DNA of 64,000 bases from the NCBI RefSeq assembly GCF_900115145.1, contig NZ_FOVL01000006.1, positions 1-64,000 of the forward strand, in the 5' to 3' direction. How positions within the stretch are numbered: the first letter of the stretch is position 1; each line of letters begins with the position of its first letter. The notes under the pieces are model-generated. The model saw nothing but the letters and a program-made list of their open reading frames with translations, searched no databases and was not told where the DNA came from. This DNA is from Salegentibacter flavus. Its GTDB lineage: Bacteria; Bacteroidota; Bacteroidia; Flavobacteriales; Flavobacteriaceae. The position numbers and the translations under genes were made by a program. Positions 25,616-35,378 of the stretch are shown here, piece after piece.

Positions 25616-26773
25616 ATGAGAAATAAATTTAAATATATAATTTTCAGTTTTTTTTCCCTGGCTTTGTTACTGGGGTGTGAAGAAAGAGAAAATTTTGATG
25701 AAGATTTAAGTCCGGTTTTAAATATTCTTACCACTTTAGAGGGTAATGGAACCCGGGCAAACATCGATCATTTACAGGGAAGGATAAACCTGGTGCTTCC
25801 ACCCAGAACTGACATCAACAATGTCGAACTGGATATCTCTGCTCCCCAAGGAGTAGAGGTTAATCCTTCATCAGGTGCAAGTTTAGATCTTTCTGAACGT
25901 GTTGAAATTACTACAACCTACGGAAATTCAACAAGAAGTTATCAGTTACTCACGAGAGTTTTACCTAATAAGATTGCCTTTCTTGGAGAACAGGAAACCT
26001 TTGAGGAGCTCCTTGAAAATGCCGATGATGACATAGTCGCAGCCGCAGAATGGGTGCAGGAAACCTACCCCGAAGATTTTGAATATCTAAATGCAGCCGA
26101 GGTAACTTTTGAAGATCTTCAAAGCGTGAATGTGGTTGTGTTCTATTATGACCAGGTAGGAAGTTCTGATCTACCCGAAGTTTTTACCGAAGGAGGAGCA
26201 AAATCTGCTTTTATTCAATATTTGGTTGAAGGCGGGAAACTACTTTTAGGAGGTATGGCCACAAGTTTTGCTGAAACCGTTGGAAGAGATCAAAGCGGCC
26301 TTTTAACCATACAAGGCAATGGAGAAGGGTTTGATTCCCCTGATACCTGGGCCATTGATGGTGGAGTGAACTTTGTGAGTTCTAAAAAATCACATCCAAT
26401 CTATACCTTTAATGAAGGATTGGTAGAAGAAAATGAAGAAGGATATTTCCCCGTTATTGATGCCGGTTTCAGAGAAGATCATAACAACCTTTGGGATGCA
26501 TCTTCCCTTCTGGAACCCGGAAATCAGCCCGGCCAGTTTAATGAATTTGAGCGTCTTTACGGAGGTGAGGTTTTAGCCGTGTGGAGCGGTGTGTCAGACG
26601 AATGTTGCCCGGGAATCATAGAATTCAAACCTAAGACCCCTTATTCGGGAACCATTATCGCTATCGGTATTGGCGGAATTGAATGGAATATGAACGATGG
26701 ACGCACCAATGAGTATAGAGGAAACATAGAGGGCATATATAAAAATGCTATTGATTACCTAAGTACTCTATAA
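25616..26773 (+). CDS. Paralogous surface lipoprotein (one repeat + DUF4960-like domain)
   Basis: This is a shorter paralogue of the preceding protein. It has a lipoprotein signal (LLLGCEERE), one N-terminal beta-sandwich repeat (NIDHLQGRINLVLPPRTD) and the same C-terminal domain, starting IAFLGEQETFEELLEN and sharing CCPGI / CCGQD-type and EWN.N..YRGNIEG segments with its neighbour. The start lies 11 bp after the previous stop. The pair looks like a tandem duplication followed by loss or gain of repeats. It is probably a second fructan-binding protein. Confidence 0.75.
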   Translation: MRNKFKYIIFSFFSLALLLGCEERENFDEDLSPVLNILTTLEGNGTRANIDHLQGRINLVLPPRTDINNVELDISAPQGVEVNPSSGASLDLSERVEITTTYGNSTRSYQLLTRVLPNKIAFLGEQETFEELLENADDDIVAAAEWVQETYPEDFEYLNAAEVTFEDLQSVNVVVFYYDQVGSSDLPEVFTEGGAKSAFIQYLVEGGKLLLGGMATSFAETVGRDQSGLLTIQGNGEGFDSPDTWAIDGGVNFVSSKKSHPIYTFNEGLVEENEEGYFPVIDAGFREDHNNLWDASSLLEPGNQPGQFNEFERLYGGEVLAVWSGVSDECCPGIIEFKPKTPYSGTIIAIGIGGIEWNMNDGRTNEYRGNIEGIYKNAIDYLSTL

Positions 26774-26794
26774 TAATTTAGGCTGTGTTTTCAG

Positions 26795-26838
26795 GCAGAA
26801 CATAGAATTTATTTTTTATGTTCTGCTATTTTAATTTT
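26795..26838 (+). terminator. Terminator or attenuator between the lipoprotein and fructokinase genes
   Basis: A perfect 10-bp stem, gcagaacata (26795-26804) with tatgttctgc (26817-26826), is followed by a T-rich stretch. It lies 12 bp before the fructokinase start, so it may lower kinase expression relative to the surface genes. Confidence 0.65.
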
Positions 26839-26849
26839 AAATACAAAGA

Positions 26850-27740
26850 ATGATACATAAATATGCAATCTGCTTTGGTGAGATCCTTATCGACGTTTTT
26901 CCCGATAAGGAACGGATTGGTGGCGCCCCGCTTAATGTGGCTTCCCGGCTTCAAAAGTTGGGGATAGCAACTCAAATGATAAGCCAGGTGGGAGAGGATG
27001 AAAATGGAAAAAAATTGCTATCCTATCTTGAGAATAATGGAGTTAATGCCGATCTGGTTTCGGTGACACCTCATTTTCCTTCAGGGGTGGTACAGGTGCA
27101 ACTTTCAGCATCCGGTTCGGCGAGCTATGAGATTTCCTATCCCGCCGCCTGGGATAAGATTCAGCTTTCTGAGGAAATGAAAGAGGCAGTTAAAGAAGCC
27201 AATCTTATGATCTTCGGAAGTTTGGTATGCCGTGATGAGGTGAGCCGGGATACTTTGCTCGAACTTTTGTCTTATGCCAAATTCAGGGTTTTTGATGTGA
27301 ATCTTAGACCACCGCATTACGAGAAGGAAATTCTTATTGAGCTAATGCAGAAAGCTGATTTCATCAAATTCAATGATGACGAACTTTTTGAGATCGCCGA
27401 AATACTGGGTTCTCCATTTCATTCCCTGGAACAGAATATTCATTTTCTGGCTGAAAAGACCAGCACCAAAGATATTTGTGTGACTAAAGGCCGGCACGGG
27501 GCAGTTTTATTGAAAGACGGAAAATTATATTACAACAGCGGATTCAAGATCAGCGTGAAAGATACCGTGGGTGCAGGAGATTCTTTCCTGGCTTCGCTTT
27601 TAGCCAAATTGTTTCAGGATGAAGAGCCTCAGCAGGCCTTGAATTTTGCCTGCGCGGTAGGAGCTTTAGTAGCCGGGCGGGAAGGCGCTAATCCCGAATT
27701 ATCAGAAAAAGAAATAAACGGATTTCTTAGACCGGTTTAA
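26850..27740 (+). CDS. Fructokinase, PfkB family
   Basis: This cytoplasmic sugar kinase should phosphorylate fructose brought in by the MFS porter. The N-terminal PfkB signature region reads GGAPLNVASRLQKLG, and the second signature, near the C-terminus, DTVGAGDSFLASLLAKL, contains the catalytic Asp. At 296 aa the length is typical. Position at the end of a GH32 locus supports fructose as substrate; other PfkB sugars cannot be excluded from sequence alone. Confidence 0.9.
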   Translation: MIHKYAICFGEILIDVFPDKERIGGAPLNVASRLQKLGIATQMISQVGEDENGKKLLSYLENNGVNADLVSVTPHFPSGVVQVQLSASGSASYEISYPAAWDKIQLSEEMKEAVKEANLMIFGSLVCRDEVSRDTLLELLSYAKFRVFDVNLRPPHYEKEILIELMQKADFIKFNDDELFEIAEILGSPFHSLEQNIHFLAEKTSTKDICVTKGRHGAVLLKDGKLYYNSGFKISVKDTVGAGDSFLASLLAKLFQDEEPQQALNFACAVGALVAGREGANPELSEKEINGFLRPV

Positions 27741-27780
27741 GTCATTGAAATTAGTTCAGGCGATACCAGATTAAATCCAT

Positions 27781-27814
27781 AAAACCCCTTGAGAAATCAA
27801 GGGTTTTGTTTTTT
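27781..27814 (+). terminator. Rho-independent terminator ending the fructan locus
   Basis: An eleven-base-pair stem (aaaaccc...ttga with tcaagggtttt) carries one bulged C and a gaaa tetraloop. It is followed by gttttt. Confidence 0.7.
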
Positions 27815-28315
27815 AAACGATTCATTTTTGAATTTCGGGCCAGCTTTTAGCCATAAAATTCTAAATTTCAATCTTTTTTTATTTAGTTCCAAAAATAAAC
27901 GTATTCCAAAATAAGATGGTTTTTCAAATCGTCTAAAGACTATACTTAGAGTGTATTCTCTTTATAGTTGCTGAAAAATTTTTACTTCTAATGATTTCAG
28001 AATCCTAATCCGGGATTAGTGAAATTCTTTATACACCTTATAAGGATGTACTATGCAGATGGGAATTCTAATAAGTGGGTTAAGATTTAAATTCTTATTA
28101 AAAGATTAAATTCAATATCTTTCAATTCTAAATTTGATTTATTTTTTTGGAAGGTGGATTTTGATTTAATCAACTATTTAGGTTTAAAGTTGGAAAAATG
28201 ATAACAACATCTTTATTCATATCTTGCCGTTTTCAATTGGAATTTCACGGTATACCCAACTTGAACCGAAATATCTACAGGTATTATCTTTTAAAATCGA
28301 TAACTTAAAAGGAAT
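27815..28315. other. Spacer between the two glycan loci
   Basis: The 500 bp are AT-rich with no gene that I can recognise. The promoter of the GH92 gene must lie here; a near-consensus TAGGTTTA occurs near 28178, but I cannot fix the start site. Confidence 0.4.
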
Positions 28316-30583
28316 ATGGTTAAAAAATCCCCCATTTTCTTATTTGCTTTTTTGTGGGCTTTTATCGCCTGTGAGGAAGGAGATATAAAAAATATTGATG
28401 CTCCAGATTTAGATAAAGAACTAACTTCTTATGTGGATCCGTTTATTGGAACTGGTGGCCACGGACATACTTATCCGGGGGCGACCGTTCCATTTGGAAT
28501 GATTCAACTTAGTCCTGATAATGGAATTAGCGGTTGGGACTGGTGTTCTGGTTATCATATTTCTGATGATGTTATTGCTGGTTTTTCACACCTTCATCTA
28601 AGCGGAACAGGAATTGGGGACCTGGCCGATTTACTTTTTATGCCGGTAAACAAGGAAATAGATTTGACCACCGAGGTTAACAGTAGGAAAGATATTGTTT
28701 ATAAATCTAAGTTTAGTCATGAAAATGAAAAATCAAAGCCCGGATATTATCAGGTTTTTCTTGAGGATCATCAGGTAAACGTGGAGCTCACAAGTTCCCG
28801 GCGTACCGGCTATTCAAAATACACTTTTGCTGAAGCAGATATACAATCTGTAGTTCTGGATCTCGGGTTTGCAATTAATTGGGATAGTCCTACTGACACA
28901 AAGATCATTCTTGAGGATGATAAAACTATTAGTGGTTATAGGCATAGTACTGGCTGGGCCAGAAACCAAAAAGTCTTTTTTATTGCCGAATTTTCTAAGC
29001 CTATAACCTCTCATACATTAATTACAGAGGGCAAAAAGATAGAAGGAAAAAAAGCTGAAGGTGTTAAAACCTCTGCTCAATTGTTTTTTGATGAATCAAC
29101 TGGTAGGGAAGTGCAACTTAAGTTGGCCTTGTCTTCTGTAAGTATCAATAATGCTAGGGAGAATCTCGACAAACAAGGGTTTCAGTTTGAAAAAATAAAA
29201 GAAAAAGCGAACAGGCTTTGGGAAGGATCCTTAAAAGATGTAAAAGTCCAAACTCCTATAGATTCTTTAAAAACTATATTTTACACCGCTTTATATCACT
29301 CTCAACTCGCTCCGGTAACGTTCAGCGATAAGAATGACGAGTTTAGAAAAGAAAGTGATAGTATTATTAAAGCTGAAGATTTTACAGCCTATTCCACCTT
29401 ATCACTTTGGGATACTTTTAGAGCACAACAACCCTTACTTACCATAACTCATCCTAACAGGGTTTCAGATATTATTAATTCTATGCTGGAATATTATAAG
29501 ACCAATGAAATTCTTCCGGTTTGGACGCTCTACGGAAATGAAACAAATACTATGACCGGTTACCACTCCATTCCCGTTATTACTGAAGCTTACTTAAAAG
29601 GGATTAGAGGTTTTGATGTTGAAGCGGCCTACGATGCTATGAAAAATACTATGATGCAAGACGATAGGGGCTTGGAATATTATAAAGAGTATGGTTATAT
29701 TCCCTTCGAGCTGTTAGACGAGTCTGTAACAATTACCCTTGAATATGCATATAATGATTGGTGTGTTGCACGATTGGCCAAGGCTTTAGGCAAAACTAAA
29801 GATTACGAATATTTCTCCACCAGAGCTAAAGCCTATGAAAAGCTCTTCGACCCTGAAACCGGATTTATGCGAGGTAAGTCTAAAGATGGTCAAACCTGGA
29901 ATACTCCTTTTGATCCCAAATTTTCCAATCATCGTGAAAACACTGATTATACCGAGGGCAATGCCTGGCAACATAGCTGGTTTGTTTTACATGAACCGGA
30001 GAATTTTATAGAGCTACACGGCGGCTCAGAAAAATTTACTAAAAAGCTAGAGCAGCTTTTTACAGAAAGTTCAGAAATAACAGGAGAAAATGCATCAGCC
30101 GATATTTCTGGGTTAATTGGGCAGTATGCTCACGGGAATGAACCCAGCCATCATATCGCTTATTTATTTAATAAAGCTGGTAAGCCCTGGAGAACCCAAT
30201 ATTGGGTTAGGGAAATCTTAAAAACGCAATATAGCACCAAACCTGATGGTTTAAGCGGGAATGAAGATGCAGGTCAAATGTCTGCCTGGTATGTTTTTAG
30301 TTCGATGGGACTATACCCCTTTAATCCGGCTTCAGCAGAATATGAAATTGGCAGTCCTTTATTTGAGAAATCTACCATCGATTTAGAAAACGGTAATAGA
30401 TTTAGTATCCTGGCTAAAAATGTTTCCGATGATAATATTTATATCCAAGCTGCAACTTTAAATGGCGAAATATTCAACCAGACTTCTATTTCCCACGAAG
30501 AATTATTAGCAGGGGGAGAATTGATATTTAAAATGGGCAATAAACCCAATAAAAATTGGGGAGTAACAAAAGTAGCAGAATGA
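28316..30583 (+). CDS. GH92 alpha-mannosidase lipoprotein, alpha-1,2 type
   Basis: This is a calcium-dependent exo-alpha-mannosidase of family GH92. The signal ends FIACEEGD. The N-terminal beta-sandwich begins YVDPFIGTGGHGHTYPGA. The catalytic (alpha/alpha)6 domain has YTEGNAWQHSW (general acid Glu), the loop AHGNEPSHHIAYL and GNEDAGQMSAWYVFS with the catalytic Asp. The HGNEP-HH loop is the type linked with alpha-1,2 specificity in characterised GH92 enzymes; its use here is inference. At 755 aa the length is normal. It opens a locus that contains two more GH92 genes. Confidence 0.92.
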   Translation: MVKKSPIFLFAFLWAFIACEEGDIKNIDAPDLDKELTSYVDPFIGTGGHGHTYPGATVPFGMIQLSPDNGISGWDWCSGYHISDDVIAGFSHLHLSGTGIGDLADLLFMPVNKEIDLTTEVNSRKDIVYKSKFSHENEKSKPGYYQVFLEDHQVNVELTSSRRTGYSKYTFAEADIQSVVLDLGFAINWDSPTDTKIILEDDKTISGYRHSTGWARNQKVFFIAEFSKPITSHTLITEGKKIEGKKAEGVKTSAQLFFDESTGREVQLKLALSSVSINNARENLDKQGFQFEKIKEKANRLWEGSLKDVKVQTPIDSLKTIFYTALYHSQLAPVTFSDKNDEFRKESDSIIKAEDFTAYSTLSLWDTFRAQQPLLTITHPNRVSDIINSMLEYYKTNEILPVWTLYGNETNTMTGYHSIPVITEAYLKGIRGFDVEAAYDAMKNTMMQDDRGLEYYKEYGYIPFELLDESVTITLEYAYNDWCVARLAKALGKTKDYEYFSTRAKAYEKLFDPETGFMRGKSKDGQTWNTPFDPKFSNHRENTDYTEGNAWQHSWFVLHEPENFIELHGGSEKFTKKLEQLFTESSEITGENASADISGLIGQYAHGNEPSHHIAYLFNKAGKPWRTQYWVREILKTQYSTKPDGLSGNEDAGQMSAWYVFSSMGLYPFNPASAEYEIGSPLFEKSTIDLENGNRFSILAKNVSDDNIYIQAATLNGEIFNQTSISHEELLAGGELIFKMGNKPNKNWGVTKVAE

Positions 30584-30712
30584 TGGAGCTTGCGGATGTT
30601 CCCGTTATTTTGCGATATTTCAATTTCACACTTTCCATTGGTATTAAGATTTTAAAGAAAGCTTTTATCTTAGTGAGATGGTAGAAATTTTGAAAAATAA
30701 TAACCTGTAGTT

Positions 30713-31774
30713 ATGAAATTTAAACTCTTGCTAATTTTTAATCTGATACTGATAGCCAAATTTTCGTTTGCTCAGAATCCTCCAAGGTCTTATGTAGCTT
30801 ATAAAACAATTGATGAGATTGAAATTGATGGGAAGGCTAGAGAAGCTTCCTGGCAAAAAGCTTCCGAGAGTGAAGATTTTATTGATATTGAGGGGGAAAA
30901 GGTTCCCAAATTTCAAACGAATATGAAAATAGTATACGATGAAGAATATCTTTATTTCTATGCTAAAATGGAAGAACCTCATATTTGGGCAACGCTTAAG
31001 CAACGCGATACTGTGATTTTTTATAACAATGACTTTGAAATTTTTATAGATCCGGATGGCGACACCCATAATTACATGGAGTTTGAAATGAACGCACTTA
31101 ATACTGTGTGGGATCTTTTTATTGTAAAACCCTATCGTGAACCTGCACCTGTATTGGATAGCTGGGATATTCAGGGATTGAAATCGGCAGTACATATAGA
31201 GGGAACTTTAAACGATGCTTCAGATGTAGATCATTACTGGAGTGTTGAGGTAGCCATTCCCTGGGAAGTTTTAAAGGAAGCAAACTTGCATAATGAACTG
31301 CCGCAAGAGGAATTCTGGAGGATAAATTTTTCAAGGGTTAACTGGGATCACGATTTAATTGAAGGGAGATATTCCCGAAAAAAGAATGAAAATGAGGATT
31401 TTCTACCGGAATATAACTGGGTGTGGTCACCCCAGGGAGTTATTAATATGCACGAGCCTGAACATTGGGGGTATGTGTATTTTTCTTCGAAAGAGGTAGG
31501 GGAATTTGATGAATTTATTATTCCGCAGGACGAAAAAATCAGATGGGCCTTATACAGATTGTACCGCGGTCAAAAAGCATATTATAATGAATATAGTGAA
31601 TGGGCCTCTAACCTAAAAGAAATTCAGAAAAAACCTCTAAAAGTCGATGGTCAGGTTTTAAAACCTAAACTGGAAAATCATCTCACCGGCTGGAACATCT
31701 CTGTGGAAAGTCCATTTACCGGAAAGCGCTACATCATTAGAGAAGATGGCAAATTTTTAAACTCCAAAATCTAA
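30713..31774 (+). CDS. CBM9-like carbohydrate-binding protein
   Basis: The exported 353-aa protein (signal ending KFSFAQN) starts with a family-9 carbohydrate-binding-type domain: IDGKAREASWQKASESEDFIDI near residue 40, then NDFEIFIDPDGD and EMNALNTVWDLF, with several exposed Trp residues. The C-terminal ~110 residues have no recognisable domain. Such proteins are common in Bacteroidota glycan loci. It is five bases upstream of the next gene, so they form one transcript. Confidence 0.8.
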   Translation: MKFKLLLIFNLILIAKFSFAQNPPRSYVAYKTIDEIEIDGKAREASWQKASESEDFIDIEGEKVPKFQTNMKIVYDEEYLYFYAKMEEPHIWATLKQRDTVIFYNNDFEIFIDPDGDTHNYMEFEMNALNTVWDLFIVKPYREPAPVLDSWDIQGLKSAVHIEGTLNDASDVDHYWSVEVAIPWEVLKEANLHNELPQEEFWRINFSRVNWDHDLIEGRYSRKKNENEDFLPEYNWVWSPQGVINMHEPEHWGYVYFSSKEVGEFDEFIIPQDEKIRWALYRLYRGQKAYYNEYSEWASNLKEIQKKPLKVDGQVLKPKLENHLTGWNISVESPFTGKRYIIREDGKFLNSKI

Positions 31775-31779
31775 ATTAT

Positions 31780-32886
31780 ATGAAAACTAAACTTTTACTA
31801 ATTGCTTTATTGGCCTTCGGATTTACTTCCTGCCTGGATAACGTAAGTGCCGCTAAAAAAAACAAACAAAACACTACTGAAGAAAAACAGGACGATTTTA
31901 AATTTTGGGTATGGACCACTGCCGATGCGAAAAGAGCAGATTCCTCTTATACTTCAGAATTTAAAAAATACAGCGAAAATGGAATTGAAGCGGTATTAAT
32001 AAATACGAATACAGATCCTGAATTATTATCCCGTTTAACTCCGTTGGCAAAAAAGGAAGGTCTGGAAGTTCACGCCTGGATCATGACAATGATCCGCCCG
32101 GGAGATAGTATAGCCCTTCAGCATCCAGATTGGTATGCCGTAAGTAGGGAAGGCAATAGTACGCACGATACCAGACCTTATGTGGATTATTACCAGTGGT
32201 TGTGCCCCACAAGAGAAGAATCACGGAATCATGTGTTAGGTTTAGTTGAAGGCCTTGCGAAGGTTGAAGGTGTAGCCAGCGTGCACCTGGATTATATAAG
32301 ATTTTCTGATATTTTTCTGCCTATTGGTCTCTTGCCAAAATATGATTTGGAACAGGAAGAAGAACTTCCCGAATTTGATTTTTGTTACTGTGATGTTTGC
32401 ATCGCTGAATTTGAGAAAATTCATCATAAAAATCCCCGGGATTTTGAAAATCCGGCGATTGATATGGAATGGAAACAATTCCGTTTAAACAAGATAAAAG
32501 CAGTGGTTGATGAGGCCTATGAAATTGCACATAGTAATAATAAAGAATTAACGGCCGCTGTTTTCCCCTATCCTGAAATGGCCGATCATATGGTGCGTCA
32601 GCGCTGGGATAAATGGAAAATTGACGCCGTTTTACCTATGATCTACCATAATTTTTATAATGAAGAGGTAGACTGGATTGGGTACGCTACAAAGCAAGGA
32701 GTGAAAGACCTAAAAGGTAGAAACACCGATTTGCATACAGGAATTTTTCTACCACCTATGAGTGCCGAGGAGGTTACCCGGGCTATTAAACTTGCAAAAG
32801 AAAATGGAGCTAAGGGTATTTCATTTTTCGATGGAAATGCTCTTACGGAAGCGCAACTTAAAGCCATAAAAGAAGCCAGTAAATAG
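31780..32886 (+). CDS. GH10-like (GHL10/DUF187-related) TIM-barrel lipoprotein
   Basis: After a lipoprotein signal (GFTSCLDN) the protein reads FKFWVWTTADAKRADSSY, then VHAWIMTMIRPGD, VHLDYIRFSD and AVLPMIYHNFY, the strand-end pattern of the glycoside-hydrolase-like barrels annotated as family-10-type or DUF187. A Cys pair (FCYCDVC) is conserved in this group. The acidic residue in LDYIRF is the likely catalytic Asp. The substrate is unknown; company with GH92 genes and a glycosylasparaginase suggests an N-glycan linkage. Confidence 0.7.
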   Translation: MKTKLLLIALLAFGFTSCLDNVSAAKKNKQNTTEEKQDDFKFWVWTTADAKRADSSYTSEFKKYSENGIEAVLINTNTDPELLSRLTPLAKKEGLEVHAWIMTMIRPGDSIALQHPDWYAVSREGNSTHDTRPYVDYYQWLCPTREESRNHVLGLVEGLAKVEGVASVHLDYIRFSDIFLPIGLLPKYDLEQEEELPEFDFCYCDVCIAEFEKIHHKNPRDFENPAIDMEWKQFRLNKIKAVVDEAYEIAHSNNKELTAAVFPYPEMADHMVRQRWDKWKIDAVLPMIYHNFYNEEVDWIGYATKQGVKDLKGRNTDLHTGIFLPPMSAEEVTRAIKLAKENGAKGISFFDGNALTEAQLKAIKEASK

Positions 32887-33083
32887 TAGAGAGTAATGAG
32901 CAGAAGTAAATTGCGGAAATATTAAATGATAAATTTAAAAGCCGCCTGGTTCAGAGATAAGAATCAAAGGCCAATTTTTACTGTTTATTATTAATTCACC
33001 CGCCACAAAGAAGCAGTGCCTGGCTTTTTTTAGAGGAAATAATTGTGAAATAAAAATGTATCAAGCCCCCAGAATTTTCAGTA

Positions 33084-35369
33084 ATGAGAAATAGATTAGT
33101 ATTTTTAGTCCTGTTTATTTTTGTTCAGGGTACATCCGGACAAAACAATCCTGTAGAGTATGTGAATACCCGAATGGGGACAGATTCAGAGTTTAACCTT
33201 TCCAACGGTAATACGTATCCCGCTATTGCACTTCCCTGGGGAATGAATTTCTGGACACCCCAAACGGCTGAAATGGGAGACGGATGGACGTATAAATACG
33301 ATGATTATAAAATCCGCGGAATCAAACAAACTCACCAGCCAAGTCCGTGGTTAAATGATTATGCAGCGTTTTCGCTGATGGCAGTGACCGGGGAGTTGAA
33401 ATTTAAGGAAGAGGAAAGAGCTTCCTGGTTTTCGCATAAGGCTGAAACTGCAAAGCCGCATCACTATAGTGTCTATTTAGCCGACTATGATGTTATTGCG
33501 GAAGTTGCTCCAACCGAACGGGCTGCTCATTTCAAATTTACTTTTCCAGATTCAGATAGCTCCTATGTTGTTTTGGATGCTTTCAATAAAGGTTCTATGG
33601 TGAAGATCATTCCTGAGGAGCGTAAGATTATTGGTTATGCCAGGAATAACCATGGTGGTGTGCCTGAAAATTTCCATAATTATTTTGTTGCTGAATTTGA
33701 TAAGGATTTTGAAGTTAGTCACACCTGGAAAGATGAGTGGGAGTTGCAACAAAATTCTAAAGAAGCAGAAGCCGATCACGTAGGAGCTATTATTGGTTTT
33801 AAAACTAAAAAAGGAGAAGAAGTTAATGTAAAAGTTGCCTCTTCCTTTATTAGTGCAGAACAGGCACAATTAAACCTTGATTCAGAAATTGGCGAAAGTG
33901 ATTTTGAACAGGTAAAAACTAATGCCGAAAAAATATGGAACCAGGAACTTGGTCGAATAAAGGTAGAAGGAGAAAATACAGATCATATTAAAACCTTCTA
34001 TTCAAGTCTGTATAGGGTTTTATTATTTCCGCGGAAATTCTATGAAATAAATAAAGAAGGAGAAAGGGTACATTGCAGCCCCTATAATGGCAAGGTCTTG
34101 CCAGGTTATATGTTTACCGATAATGGGTTTTGGGATACATTTAGAGCGGTATTTCCGTTTTTTAATTTGATGTATCCAGAACTGAATAGAAAAATAATGG
34201 CCGGTTTGGCGAATACCTACAAAGAATCTGGCTGGCTTCCGGAATGGGCAAGCCCCGGGCACAGAGATGTGATGATTGGCTCCAATTCTGCACCTATAAT
34301 TGCCGACGCGTATTTAAAAGGGAATGTATATCCTGAAGACGTTGAGGTACTTTTTGAAGCAGTACTTAAAAACGCCAATGTTGAAGAAGGCCGTCCGGAA
34401 GCCTCGGTTGGACGTGAAGGTTTGGATTACTATAATGAATTGGGGTATGTACCATATAATGTAGGTATAAATGAAAATGCAGCCCGAACTCTGGAATATG
34501 CCTATGCCGATTGGACCATTGCGAAAATGGCGGAAGATTTGGACAGAAGAAAAGAGGTAAAACGTTTTAACCAGCAAGCCCTTAATTATAAAAAAATATT
34601 CGATTCGTCTACCAATTTAATGCGGGGTAAAAATGAAGATGGCAGTTTTCAGGAACCCTTTAATCCGCTTAAATGGGGCGATGCTTTTACCGAGGGAAAC
34701 AGTTTACATTATACATGGTCTGTTTTTCAGGATATCGAAGGACTTATCAACTTAATGGGAGGTAATGAAGAGTTTACAGCAAAACTCGATGAGGTTTTTG
34801 AAATGCCACCAGAATTTGATGATTCATATTACGGATTCACCATTCATGAAATCAGGGAAATGCAAATTGTAAATATGGGAAATTATGCTCACGGAAATCA
34901 ACCAATTCAGCATATGATCTATTTATACAATTATGCCGGAGAACCCTGGAAAACTCAGCAAAGAATCAGAGAGGTGCTAACTAAACTCTATGCACCAACT
35001 CCAGATGGTTATCCTGGGGATGAGGACAATGGGCAAACCTCTGCCTGGTATGTTTTCAGTTCATTGGGTTTTTATCCGGTCACTCCGGGAGCAGATCAAT
35101 ATGTAATGGGTAGTCCTATATTTGATAAGGCGACGCTAAAACTTCAGGATGGCAATGAATTTGAAATTATTGCCAAAAATAACTCAGAAGAAAATTTTTA
35201 TATCAAAGAGGCTGAATTAAATGGAACTAGCTGGGATAAAACTTATTTGAATTACCAGGATATACAGAAGGGCGGAAGGTTGCAACTTGAAATGACCAAT
35301 AGTCCTAATAAAAAAAGAGCTACTGGAGAAGAGGCTTTTCCCTTTTCAATGAGTTCTGATAAAAAATAA
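33084..35369 (+). CDS. GH92 alpha-mannosidase, second copy with a different specificity loop
   Basis: This is an exported GH92 enzyme (signal ending QGTSGQ), 761 aa, with the beta-sandwich start YVNTRMGTDSEFNLSNGNTY. The general-acid segment is FTEGNSLHYTW and the base segment GDEDNGQTSAWYVFSSLGFYP. The loop HGNQPIQHMIYLYNY replaces the HGNEPSHH loop of the first copy, so it probably cuts another mannosyl linkage, for example alpha-1,3 or alpha-1,6. It is followed by the third GH92 gene after nine bases. Confidence 0.9.
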   Translation: MRNRLVFLVLFIFVQGTSGQNNPVEYVNTRMGTDSEFNLSNGNTYPAIALPWGMNFWTPQTAEMGDGWTYKYDDYKIRGIKQTHQPSPWLNDYAAFSLMAVTGELKFKEEERASWFSHKAETAKPHHYSVYLADYDVIAEVAPTERAAHFKFTFPDSDSSYVVLDAFNKGSMVKIIPEERKIIGYARNNHGGVPENFHNYFVAEFDKDFEVSHTWKDEWELQQNSKEAEADHVGAIIGFKTKKGEEVNVKVASSFISAEQAQLNLDSEIGESDFEQVKTNAEKIWNQELGRIKVEGENTDHIKTFYSSLYRVLLFPRKFYEINKEGERVHCSPYNGKVLPGYMFTDNGFWDTFRAVFPFFNLMYPELNRKIMAGLANTYKESGWLPEWASPGHRDVMIGSNSAPIIADAYLKGNVYPEDVEVLFEAVLKNANVEEGRPEASVGREGLDYYNELGYVPYNVGINENAARTLEYAYADWTIAKMAEDLDRRKEVKRFNQQALNYKKIFDSSTNLMRGKNEDGSFQEPFNPLKWGDAFTEGNSLHYTWSVFQDIEGLINLMGGNEEFTAKLDEVFEMPPEFDDSYYGFTIHEIREMQIVNMGNYAHGNQPIQHMIYLYNYAGEPWKTQQRIREVLTKLYAPTPDGYPGDEDNGQTSAWYVFSSLGFYPVTPGADQYVMGSPIFDKATLKLQDGNEFEIIAKNNSEENFYIKEAELNGTSWDKTYLNYQDIQKGGRLQLEMTNSPNKKRATGEEAFPFSMSSDKK

Positions 35370-35378
35370 ACGCTGTTT

